This document shows positions 22,904 through 32,734 of a stretch of 64,000 bases of DNA, one piece after another; positions within the stretch are counted from its first letter, which is position 1; each line of letters opens with the position of its first letter. The translations under genes and the position numbers were made by a program. The notes below the pieces were generated by a model. It saw only the letters and a program-made list of their open reading frames with translations. It was not told where the DNA came from and searched no databases. This DNA comes from Aplectana chamaeleonis (Eukaryota; Nematoda; Chromadorea; Rhabditida; Cosmocercidae), in NCBI GenBank assembly GCA_029168955.1, contig JAPDOI010000121.1:1426001-1490000 (forward strand), in the 5' to 3' direction.

Positions 22904-23341
22904 AGGCAGTGTCCACGATAAATTTCGTCCTTGGTTTTTGGCCGGAAATCGAAAGTTCAGGCTCTCATTGGAGCACTGGGGTCGAAAGAACGAACGAAAA
23001 CGAGCCCGAAAGAGCTCCATACGGCTCCGAAGTCCGCTCGCGCTAGCCCTTCCGCTCGCGGTCGAGTTTTCCGAAGAACAGTTTGGTCCACTTCTACATT
23101 AGCATTGGAGCGCGAGCGCGGCGGAATTTTAGCATTGGGGCGCATTTTCGCACGCTGTCTACTTCAGGCCCATGCCCGCGCAACTCATCCACCGTTGAAA
23201 TGTGGCTTTCAAGAAGAAGAGCTGATTTTCGATGTTTCGCAGCGTTTTTCATGATTCTTTCTTCACTGATGGAACAGTCAGACTTTACACCTTCGTCTTC
23301 TGGTGGAAACTCTAGAACGATTTTTATCGTGGACACTGCCT
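22904..23341. mobile_element. TTAA MITE with a matching empty site
   Basis: AGGCAGTGTCCACGATAAAT to TTTATCGTGGACACTGCCT, flanked by TTAA at 22900-22903 and 23342-23345. The paralogous LINE A sequence at 19470-19490 lacks the element and has CCTCTAACTTC in its place. A truncated relative begins at about 52684. Confidence 0.85.
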
Positions 23342-23844
23342 TTAACTTCTCGGTAGAAACCGTGCTACCCTCAGATCGCGTCTAATTCCCAATAACTACA
23401 TAATGCGAGGATCTTCTTCAAATTTGAAGCTTCTGAGCAGTTTGCAAAGCGCGGCATCCGTTCAAATCAACGTGATTCGTCTCGTGTGCTTCTTTTAATA
23501 TTTCTATTCATAACTATGCATATTTTAATATAACCAGTCGTTCCGTTTCCTGTTGGTTTTCGTAAAATGGGCATGTTCTTCTCGACTGGAATGAATAAAT
23601 GAAATAAATGAAGTACGCCGCGGAGCGGCATCGTTAGAAAATAATCACCTGAAGGAAGAGAACTCTTTATTCCTTTGAATGGTGCTCGGGTGCTCACCCT
23701 CTTAACTTGAATTGCACCGTACTCTAATTCTGTGCGATGAATTTGAAACATGAAACAAAAAACGAATACTAATCCGAAAAAGGTTCACATTAGAGAACCT
23801 CGAAAAATTACTATTCTTTTACCACAAAATTCCTATTACCATTA

Positions 23845-24725
23845 CCTTGATACCTTGATGATCCAACTTCACTGCGCGTTGCAGCCGTGTGGACCACATC
23901 TCAGCCAACTCGACCGATCTCGAGCATCCAGTGATGGCGATTTTTTGGAAGCTCTCGCTCGGTGCAGAACGTCTTGACTCTGCCTGAGAATGCAGAGTTC
24001 CATCTTGTGGGAGGACGGCCTAGAGGCCGGTGGTAATCACGTGGTAACCAGACTGTTGCTCGGAAGCTGTACCGGTCATCCATGCGGCGCAGCACGTGTC
24101 CTGCCCATCAAAGTTTGGAGATGGCCATGAAGAGGAGAGAATCTATTAACTGCGACTGCTTCCGAAGATCAGCACTGACAAACGTGCTCGTGTCTTCACA
24201 TCCCGCAATTTGTCTGTCACTTCCACTATCGACCCAAGTGCAGACCAGGCAGCTCGTCGTCTCCGTCCGATCTCCTTAGACAAGTCATTTGGCATGATCA
24301 CTTCTCTTCCGAGGTAGACCTAGCTGTTCGTAATGGGTAGGGGAACGCCAGAGAGACGAATGGGGCCGTCGGCGCACCACTGGTTGCGAATTACTTGGGT
24401 TTTCCTCAAATTGATCGTGAAGCCGATCGCCTTGACTGCAGCGTCCTGTTCGTTGAGTGTTCCTTCGAGTTCTGCGGAAGACCAACCCAGCAGCACAATG
24501 TCATCAGCGAAGCGCAATTTTAATAGTCTGCACCCGTTTATAATGATACCCTTCTGAATCAGTCGATATGGCCCATCACGTCTTGTAAAGCGGTCGTGAA
24601 CAGCTTCGGCGAGATGGTATCGCTCTGTCTGACACTCTTTCCAATCGACACCTTTAGTTTTTTTGACTACTTGAATAATGGTGTTGCTTCCGTTGTAACA
24701 CTCTCCCAGTATTCTGATTTACTGG
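23845..24725 (-). pseudogene. RTE-type retrotransposon, 3' part (RT motif C to tail)
   Basis: On the minus strand the text runs from a decayed TTIIQ region through MRFADDIVLLGWSSAELEGT (motif C, the catalytic Asp pair) and LRKTQVIRNQWC to HVLRRMDDRYS and GRPPTRW, which are hallmark RTE C-terminal motifs. The tail ends in GGTATCAAGGTAATGG-like repeats near 23845, as RTE elements do. The upstream part continues at 27609-28190 beyond a 2.87-kb insertion. Several frameshifts are present. Confidence 0.75.
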
Positions 24726-24754
24726 GTGTCTACTATACATTCCTTCCGACGGAG

Positions 24755-25045
24755 TCGGTTTCGGATATCCGGGTCGGATAATTCGATTGGATAACTATCC
24801 GAAATCCGATCCGACGTCAAAATGGCGATTTCGGATGGATCCGAAATCCGATCAGAGGAAAAAACACGATATCCGAATTATCCGATATCCGGAAAAAAGA
24901 AAACCGAAGGATCCGATCAGAAAACCTGATAATCGGATAGAAAAATGGCTGAAAACGGATAATCTATCGGATCGAAATCGGATGAAAATCGGATATATTC
25001 GGACGAGAATCGGATGAATCCGGAAAAAACCGGATAGAATTGCGT
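24755..25045. repeat. Subterminal TCCGATATCCGGA-type array (left)
   Basis: More than fifteen occurrences of ATCCGAAATCCGAT, ATCCGATATCCGG and CGGATAGAA variants fill the segment. The mirror array is at 27395-27590. Subterminal short repeats of this kind often bind transposase in DNA elements, but that role is only inferred. Confidence 0.7.
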
Positions 25046-25339
25046 TCATTTCACTCAATTCAACAATCTGAAGGTAATTCCTGACCCACCGCCCACTGTT
25101 TACTCCCTGTTCGGGGTGGTAGCCATCGTGTATTCCAACCTCTGAAGAGGCTAAAAAAACGGGGCGGGGGGAGCGAGGTTCCTGATTGGACGCAACACGG
25201 GGCTAGCGACAGCCCACTCGCTGCGTCTCTTCCGTTTCTTCCGCCTCTTCAGGTGTTGGATTACACCTTGACCACCACCCCCTTTGTCGAAATTTGAAAT
25301 CATTATCCGTTGACGTGCACGACGCAAATGACGATGATG

Positions 25340-26300
25340 TGCGTCTGTGATTTACTCGCGCACGTGTACATTGCGACATTGTTGGCGCCCGAATTGAGCG
25401 CCCGAACTTGTATTATGAATCTTGAGCAGATAGGGTGTAGGTTTGACCGCGCATGAAAGTAGATGCAACGAATCATGTCCAACACGTTGACAATCAAGAC
25501 ATTTACTGGGGACTGACTGGTCGATCCTGTATGCGTAGGCCTTGACGTAGGTGGAATGCCCGCATCGTAGACCTGCTAGAATGGTTCGAGTACGCCTGGG
25601 CAGGCCAGCTTCATTATCATCGACTCGAGGAGGCACCCCGCCATGTATGGGATTGGGCTGAACAACAGATAGGTATTTTGCCACGAAACGCGTATTCTCA
25701 GCCATCTGCAGTCTTCTGCGCAAAAGCTCGGAGGTAGCCCAACGTTGATGGTCAACAGCAGACAGGGCAGCATAGAGCGGTGTGCGTATGTTGCGAGTTT
25801 GGTGGTCGGGTGATAGGAGGGAACAATTGGGATGGGTCGGATTCTTGACGATGCCAATGAGGAAATGGTGAGACTGCAACAATCAGTGCTGCTTGACGAG
25901 GAGCAGGCCGGTTTCCTGGTTGAGATGGTGGATAGGCGTCGATTTGTAACATCCTGTAACCAGCCTGAGCGCAGTAATCTGCGCTCGCTGCAGTCTTGCA
26001 CCAGAAGATTTCAGACAGATGTATAGTTCCAATGGGGACACCATATTTCAAAACAGGCAGTACCATGGCTCTATATGTACGTTGTACGCAGAACTTCCTT
26101 TGTGCTGGCCCAGGCAGTGCTCAGCAAGGGCACGCAGAATGTTTTTGCGTGAATTGGCTGCAGCAGCACGTAAAGCCGAGCTTGCTCAGATGAGTCTGGG
26201 CGGAGCAAGAAGCGGAGCGTTCGGTCTTAGCGAAATGCGACAATGATAAGGAGATTTTGACATGATAAACCCGATGAGCCCTACTTCGAACGGCCTTCTC
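25340..26300 (-). pseudogene. LINE C-terminal fragment inside the 2.87-kb insertion
   Basis: Minus-strand frames read YRAMVLPVLKYGVPIGTIHL (end of the RT thumb) and then LRRRLQMAENTRFVAKYLSV, PRRTRTILAGLRCGHSTYVK and VPSKCLDCQRVGHDSLHLLS. The Cys-Cys-His-Cys-like end and the L-GLRCGH motif are typical of jockey/R1-type LINE C termini. Frames shift at least twice. No endonuclease or RT catalytic core is included. Confidence 0.65.
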
Positions 26301-26723
26301 GTGGAAACGTAGAGAGATCCAGGAAATATGTTTTACACCTGTACTTGTATTGTGCCGCAGCCGACCACGTCGCGAGGGATGCGGCCCCAAATATTTAATT
26401 GCCCAGGATTTGCTGAGCTACATTACTTTCCAAGCGTCAGACTTGAGAAGTATGGGCGCAGTAAGGTCGAATCCGATTGTGATGAAGCTGACTCGGACAG
26501 TGACGAATCCACTTTCGGAGAGGAAGATGTGTCGGAAAACGACACCGGAATAGTAGACTGAACGCGTGTCTTCAAATGCGCTGTACGATTAAAGCAACCA
26601 TATCAGTCCAATATCTCCAAATATGTCTTCTTTTATGGTCACCACGATAGTTTGTTGTAATTTTTTTCCAATCTGAAGGTTTGCTAGTACCGGTCTAACT
26701 GCTCATGTGAACCATTGCTTTAA

Positions 26724-27257
26724 AGGCTGAAAACCACTCACCGTTTTTTCGGTTCAAATGATTCTCTGGGCCAACTTAAGAACGTAGGGAGAGTTTGTTC
26801 GGTTGAAAACGCCTTATTGTGAAGATAATTGAGGTTGAATGTCTCAAATCCCGTCAAAAGAGGCCGGCCCTCCGTCAGTCATCTGGCACAATTTGCTGTC
26901 AGCCATCATATAAGTAAATTTTCAACATCTGATACAGTGCAACTGAGGGGAAGTTGATGGAATATACCAAACGATTTCGCGAAGAATGGCTTTTCTACAC
27001 ACATCGATTGACCTTTCCTTCTCAACAAATCACTTGAAAGAAAGATAAACTTCATTTGATCATGAGATCGTCGGTCAAAACAGCTATCTCTGACGATCGA
27101 CTCTTCCTTTGTCAAGAGTCGATTGAAATATTTTGGGTCTAAAAATAGGTTTTCAGTGGATCTTTCGCGGTTTTATCAACGTAGTTTTTATATAGGGAAC
27201 TATAGCTCTCATTATACATGAAAAGCTCGAAAACGAAATCCATCGTGAACGATGCCT
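26724..27257. mobile_element. TTAA MITE nested in the 2.87-kb insertion
   Basis: TTAA flanks both ends (26720-26723, 27258-27261). The left end has decayed to AGGCTGAAAACC, while the right end keeps ATCGTGAACGATGCCT. Interior unique. Non-coding. Confidence 0.55.
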
Positions 27258-27394
27258 TTAAATTTTCCCAAAACCGGTGATTTGTTTGTTTCTACGAATA
27301 ACATATGAAGATTACATTTGGTTTTAGAATGGTATTTGCCTGAATACACGGAGTTGAATCCTCGGTACTAATGAAAATTTTCTTATCCGTTGTT

Positions 27395-27590
27395 TTATCC
27401 GAATTATCCGGTGGATCCGATTTTATCCGATCGGATATCCGATAACCGATCCGGTCGAAAATTCTAGTTTCGGATAGGATCCGTTATCCGAAAATCTCGT
27501 TTGGGCCAGTATCCGTTTTATCCGATGAGTCGCTTTTGCGAAATCGGCAATATCCGAAAAACCGATCCGACGCGATTTTGGCCATCGGAT
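27395..27590. repeat. Subterminal TCCGATATCCG-type array (right)
   Basis: Repeated TTATCCGATCGGATATCCGA and TTTTATCCGATG variants mirror the left array of the same element. Confidence 0.65.
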
Positions 27591-27608
27591 GGAATGTATA
27601 GCGTCTAC

Positions 27609-28190
27609 ACCAGCGCGGCTAAGAGCGTTAAGAACAGTCATGACTTCAACCGAATTGAATGCCTTGGTGTAGTCTACGAAGACGAGCGCTAGAGGTGGGT
27701 GGTACTCCCTTGTCCGTTTAATGACTTGCGATAGCGCCTGAATGTGATAAAGACAGCAGCAAACCTTCTGAAAGCCTGTCTGTTCTCTGGGCTGGAAGTC
27801 GTCCAGAGTCTTCTCTATCCTGTTGAGCAGAATCTTTCTGAACACCTTGTACGGCACTGAGAGTAGAGCGGTTGGCTGTAGTTGTTGATGTCATCACGAT
27901 CCCCTTTTTTGAATAAGAGTATTGTTGTTGACGACTTCAAAAGCAACTTCGTTCTCAAGGATTGAAGGAAGGTTATCTGCTGTTGCAGGCAGTGGGCTAC
28001 GCGGCACGGACAGTGTTGAGTTGGAGAGATTGCTGTAGAAATCAACCACAATGTTTTCCATACCACCCCGGGATGTGCAAATGCGACCCCAGAAGTCCCG
28101 AAGGGCTGACATTTGTTCTCTGCGATCTGATAGCTCCCATCGGCAAATCCTGATGCTTTTCCTCTGGTTTACGGTGTCCAACAGCATCCG
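27609..28190 (-). pseudogene. RTE-type retrotransposon, 5' part (RT finger/palm)
   Basis: Minus-strand frames give ENIVVDFYSNLSNSTLSVPR, then KVFRKILLNRIEKTLDD, QTGFQKVCCCLYHIQALSQV and LVFVDYTKAFNSV (motif A), stopping at GVDA where the insertion starts. The copy begins at about 28190 with no endonuclease, so it is 5'-truncated. It differs from the plus-strand RTE at 31.0-34.3 kb, so two RTE subfamilies are present. Confidence 0.75.
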
Positions 28191-28224
28191 TGCTCGATAT
28201 TGTTTAATAGAATACTCATTCCAG

Positions 28225-28355
28225 TTCTGTTTTTCAAAGTTTTTTATTTTGCAGTTTGTCGATTGCCGTTAGCCGTTTGCCGGCCATTTTTGGACAAAGT
28301 TTGTCGATGTCCGTTTGCCGATTTTTCGAAGTCGCTTACCGCACATCCCTGGTTG
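28225..28355. repeat. GCCGTTTGCCGG repeat fragment ending CATCCCTGG
   Basis: This is an inverted match to 4533-4630 with the same outer flank word (GTTGCAACC at 4 kb, GGTTGCAAC here). It lies at the 5' boundary of the minus-strand RTE. Confidence 0.45.
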
Positions 28356-28682
28356 CAACACCATGAGAAAGACCTGCTTTTGGAAATGTCCTGCGCCTCC
28401 TTCCGATTCGGGCATATTTCCCAGTAGTATCGAGCTGAATTTCGTTGTTGTTCTCGGGAGCTCTCCCATCAACGTGTTAGGGAATTTCGACCTTTCGCAG
28501 ATACCAACTTGAGCAATACTAAGGCGAAGTTATCTGAAAGAAGGTAAAGAAAAAAATCTATAAAATTTCTGTGAGAAATCGTCTCATGTTCCCCAACATT
28601 AAGTACTGTTTCCATCGGAAAGAAATTCTCATTGCCGACGACGAAAAATAGAGAGGGAGAATTAAAACTTGAAGGTTGAAGT

Positions 28683-28800
28683 GATGGGATGTGCGGCAAT
28701 TGGCGTTTGCTGTTTGTCGTTTGCCGGCCATTTTTGGGACTTTTTTTGCCGTTTGTCGTTTGCCGAAATTTTTGTTATTTTTCCGGCAAAACTCGGCAAA
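28683..28800. repeat. GGGATGTGCGGCAA repeat fragment
   Basis: It begins GGGATGTGCGGCAATTGGCG and continues with GTTTGCCGGCCATTTTTGG, CGTTTGCCG and GGCAAAACTCGGCAAAAC. Same family as 4533-4630 and 28225-28355. It directly precedes the TAA-flanked transposon. Confidence 0.45.
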
Positions 28801-28849
28801 ACATATTATAAGAAAACGTCGCCTATGCTCGCGGCTACGTGGGCACTAA

Positions 28850-30675
28850 CAAGGGACCACTCTGAACAATCAAAAAACGGTCTTCTGAGAGTTGTAGAGG
28901 GCGTAAAAATGAACAATTTAGGATTTTAAAATTTCACTCAGTCCTCACGGGTAGATCAAAAACCACCAAAACAATGGGTTGCGGTAGGTAAAATGCCATT
29001 CAATGCACCCTAACCTGACGAAATCCGCTAAAAAACAGGAAACGGACCCCATATTTGTGTTCAGCGTCCCAAATTACCCCCTGGGGCTGAGTTTGGGCGA
29101 AAAAAAAACTTTCCACCTCTGAACCCTCAAAAATGGCCTTGAGCTTCTTACCTCATCGGGCTCCAAAAGGTCGAGAAAAAATTTAGGACTCAAACTTCGC
29201 TTTCGGAGGTTATTTAAAGTGCTCATAACGAATCTGAGGTCAGTTTATCGATTTTCGACAGATTACGGTAGATTACGGTGGGTATACGGTAGTTGGGTCA
29301 AAGTCTCAGAATTGACTCAAAATTTCTGAACGGGGGTTATTCGGGGTGCTGAATACGAATTTGATGTTCACTTGTCAATTTTCAAATTATTAAGGTAGGT
29401 TTAGGCCCTCTATGTCATGACAACTACCGTAAACTACAGTAAACCTCAGAATTTCGGCAAACGATCTCTAGATTCGTGTTTAGCACCCTAGATTACCCCT
29501 ACATACAAGTTTTGAGCCCGAAAATCCGAAAAATTTTTCCAAACCACCCTAAAAATTCCTTGATGGGTACCCTTGCCTTGTCGCGAGGCTTGAAAAAACG
29601 ACTATAACTTCTTTTCATAAAAGCTTCTCTATTTTTCAGAGAACCTGCGAAGAGCATACTCGGATTCTACGTCCAAAATGGCACCAGAACACTACATTTA
29701 ATCGAGAATGGCCAGGCTGACTAAAAGTAGTCTTCTTGTAAAGTGCGTTTTTAAAGGGTTCTGTTCTACTGAAAGTTTTGGAATTGATAACTAAACACTT
29801 TTCTTGAGTCTTCGAGCCATGCGCTTAAGTATTAGGTTGCTTTAATGGATTTTGTAGTTTAGGTAAACCCACTTCTCTTTACTACAATTATTTCTAAAAA
29901 GATTGATCATTGATCAAGGAACAAGTCCACGAAGTTTCATTTTGTCCGAACTTTTTTCCAGCGTCATATATCAAAATAAGTCCCCTAAAATGTTTCTCCG
30001 AATTAAGGACGGTTTTTATATGGCATATTTGGGGGAGAAGGGTAAGGGTATTCTTGATATTCTAGCAATCGTCGAAACCTCAGAATTTATATAGTTTCTA
30101 ACATTGAAGTGTACCGTTCTCCGTTTATATCACGTTACCTCTGCGATATAAGAAAAGAGGTATAAAAAACAAGAGACACTGTTAAAACTCAAAACATTTA
30201 AGGTGAACACATTGGAGTGTCATAACTATCAGCCACAATGCAGTAATGATCCCACAGTATTCGAACCATCTTTCAATTGCTCCGTAATCCAACGCCTAAC
30301 CGACTGAGCCACGGTGTGCTGCTAGCTCACCACGACCACATATCACATTGCAGTCATCGGTGGTTTGAATGCATTGAGCATTGTACAGGGGATCAATGAA
30401 CAAGTCATAACTCGAGAACCTAGCTAGATTTCATCTTCAAACTTTTAGGAGAACCTTTTCAGATGATTTCAAGGCCACTGTATACCTCACATTTGTGCTA
30501 CGTCTTCCCAATCCAACGTTCTGGTTTCTTTCCTTTTTTGATCGTTTTTGATCTACCCGTGAGGACTGAGTGAAATTCTAAAATCTAAAATCTCAAATTG
30601 TTTCTTTTTAACTCCTCTACAACCCTCGAAAGACCGTTTTTCAAAAGTCTATTTTATGTTCGAAGTGGTCCCTTG
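28850..30675. mobile_element. 1.83-kb non-autonomous transposon with TAA target duplication
   Basis: Inverted ends start CAAGGGACCAC and remain recognisable for about 125 bp. Shared words include ACGGTCTT, GTTGTAGAGG, CACTCAGTCCTCACGGGTAG and ATCAAAAAC. TAA flanks both sides (28847-28849 and 30676-30678), which fits a PIF/Harbinger-type insertion. The longest internal frame is 63 codons, so there is no transposase. Interior words such as 'GGTGCTGAATACGAATTTG' recur in degraded form near 47.5, 48.5, 49.1 and 55.6 kb, marking older relatives. Confidence 0.75.
30232..30325 (-). pseudogene. tRNA-like sequence inside the TAA-flanked transposon
   Basis: The minus strand contains GTGGCTCAGTCGGTTAGGCG (D-arm-like) and GATGGTTCGAATACT (T-loop-like TTCGAAT). 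The arms do not pair well and no convincing anticodon stem is visible, so this is at most a tRNA-derived relic. Confidence 0.3.
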
Positions 30676-31013
30676 TAAGGGTAATCCGATTATCCGTTGT
30701 TCGCTCAACCATAATCCGGGGTTTTGAGTTATCTCGGGTGGGAGTAGATCTGTTTGAAAACATGAGTTAACTCGCAGTAAATTAGCGGTAAGTTCGCGGT
30801 GAAGTGCAGCTAAACGCGAGCTTTTTATTTGAAGATTTCCAGGAAAGGGACCGGAAATTGCTGAAACTACGCACTCGCATGCCACGTTATGAGACACTAG
30901 TTACGCATAGTGAAACTTGATTGATTCTATCCAAAATCTATGTTCTTCCGTTTGTTTTTGGTCTGGCTTTATGCTGGGACCTGTTTCAGAATGATGGGTG
31001 CGAATAACGAGAA

Positions 31014-32356
31014 TTTACCTACGAATTCTGGACGACGTAGGTTAAAGAAGCTAGTCCTCAGTGGAAGCGGCGATTCTCGCAAGAAACACTTACCTTCCAC
31101 CCGATTCGCGACTCTGAATGTGGGATCGATGACTGGACGAGCGGCAGAAGCCGCAGCTGCACTCAAAGAGAGAAGAGTTGATGTGTGCGCCGTGCAAGAA
31201 ACAAGATGGGCTGGTGCGAAGTCTAAAGACATTGGTGCTGGTTACAAGCTGATCTTCAATGGCAGTCCACGAACGACAAACGGAGTTGGAGCTATCGTTT
31301 CTGAGCGCTATCGTGATTCTGTTGCTGAAGTCTTCCGGTACGATGACCGTCTCATGAAAATAATTTTTGTCATCAATTCTCGCAAGATGCATTTCTTCAG
31401 CGCATATGCTCCACAGAGCGGCTGCTCGTCACGAACGAAAGATGATTTTTGGGCACTCCTTGATAGTGAAACCGCTGCCGTTCCGGTAGAAGATTGTCTT
31501 GTTGTAGCTGGCGACTTGAACGGACACGTGGGACAGGCGAGCAATGGACATCCCAGTCATGGTGGGCTCGGCTATGGACGAAGAAATGACGATGGCGAGC
31601 GGATTCTCGACTACGCTGGTAGTCACGACCTCATACTGCTGAATACATGGTATAAAAAGCGGTGCTCTCAGCTAGCAACGTATCACAGTGGAACCTTTTC
31701 GTCGCAAATCGATTACTTCCTTGTGAGGAGCAAAGACCGCCCGTTAGTTACTGATGCCAAAGTTATTCCCTATGAGGCGGTGGCTACTCAACATCGTCCA
31801 CTTATCTGCACGCTCCACGTTAGCCCTCCGAAACAACAGCGCGCAGACCTCACAGGTCCTGCAAGGATCAAGTGGTGGAGTTTCAAGGACAAGGCACCCA
31901 AAGTAATTGTTCGGATCCATCTACCTCAGATCACAAGCGTCGAAGAGAGCTGGGAGGAAGCAAAGAGGAGCATAGTTCAAGCTGCTCGCTCCGTTCTCGG
32001 AACGACAAAGCCTGGACGGAGGTACATTGAGAAGGAAGCGTGGTTATGGACTGACGAAGTAAAGGCATGTGTACGAAGGAAGAAGGCTCTTTACCACGCT
32101 TCCCTCAAAGAGAAAACCTCGGCCAACTGGAAAGAGTATCAAGTCGCGAAAAGTGCGGCTAAGAAGGCAGTAGCGAGAACGAGAGGTCAACGATACGAAG
32201 CTCTATATCGCAAGCTTGACACGAGAGAGGGCGAGCGCGATCTCTACCGGCTCGTTAGGTCACGAAACCGAATGACGGAGGATATAGAGAAGTTTGTTGG
32301 GATAAACGATGGACATGGTCGGCTGCTATCGAATGCTGAGCAGGCGAAGGAACTCG
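31014..32356 (+). pseudogene. RTE endonuclease region
   Basis: An open frame runs through the target duplication from 30940 to 32364, but only the part after 31013 belongs to the element. Ordered APE motifs are RFATLNVGSMTGR, DVCAVQETRWAGA (catalytic Glu), FFSAYAPQSGCSS, LVVAGDLNGHVG (Asp-Leu-Asn), FSSQIDYFLVRSKD and AVATQHRPLICTL (terminal His). A lysine/arginine-rich linker follows. No ATG suitable for the full domain lies inside the element before the first motif, so the true start is unclear. The frame ends in the nested insertion. Confidence 0.85.
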
Positions 32357-32731
32357 AACGCTAACGTCGGACAGGGAACGAAATTCTCATGCCGTAAAAT
32401 AGCTTGTTTTTTTTTGTGTGTCGATTGCGTCCAACACTACTCATTCTACGACATCATAGAAAAAATTTACATTTATGTTCTTTTAATTTGCCTGTACACA
32501 CCGAAACTCAGTCTAAATTGGAAATGCTTAGTCATTCTAATCTCCTTTTACGTACATTATAATGTACCTTATGCTTTCTTTTGAAATAAAACAAAGAAGT
32601 CCAGGAACAATTTCCCGAGGTAGCAAAAATTTCCATGATGTCGTGTAATGAGTAGTGTTGGACGCAATTGACACATTAAAACACGCTATTTTAGGGCATG
32701 AGAATCTCGTTCCCTGTCCGACGTTAGCGTT
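32357..32731. mobile_element. 375-bp inverted-repeat MITE nested in the RTE
   Basis: Ends AACGCTAACGTCGGACAGGG and its inverse CCCTGTCCGACGTTAGCGTT are near perfect. The repeat extends about 110 bp on each side (GAATCTCATGCC, ACACTACTCATT and ACGACATCAT are mirrored). It interrupts the RTE between its endonuclease and RT regions. A target duplication was not resolved. The length is divisible by three, but internal stops break the RTE frame. Confidence 0.85.
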
Positions 32732-32734
32732 TGA

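Larger units (their letters stand above)
21190..23600 (+). mobile_element. Second copy of LINE A 3' UTR, carrying three MITEs
   Basis: Starting at GGTATGGTGTGATTATTGGC the sequence parallels 18832-19600, including CGCCATAATCAAAATCCAAA and GATCGCGTCTAATTC. It is enlarged by insertions at 21458-22517 and 22904-23341. It ends near ATGAATAAATGAAATAAATG. It lacks any RT, so it is a severely 5'-truncated LINE insertion. Confidence 0.75.
24734..27600. mobile_element. 2.87-kb foldback-type insertion with 8-bp target duplication
   Basis: Ends TATACATTCC and GGAATGTATA are inverted repeats, extended imperfectly by TCCGAYGG. They are flanked by GTGTCTAC (24726-24733) and GCGTCTAC (27601-27608), an 8-bp duplication with one change. 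The duplicated bases lie in the RTE codons for V-D of GVDA, so the RTE frame is interrupted. Both ends carry arrays of TCCGATATCCG-type palindromes. The interior is composite: a LINE fragment and a TTAA MITE, but no transposase. Confidence 0.7.

Noticed and set aside
30940..31013. Start of a 474-codon protein at 30940
   Set aside because: The target-site duplication shows that these codons belong to flanking DNA. The retrotransposon begins only at 31014.
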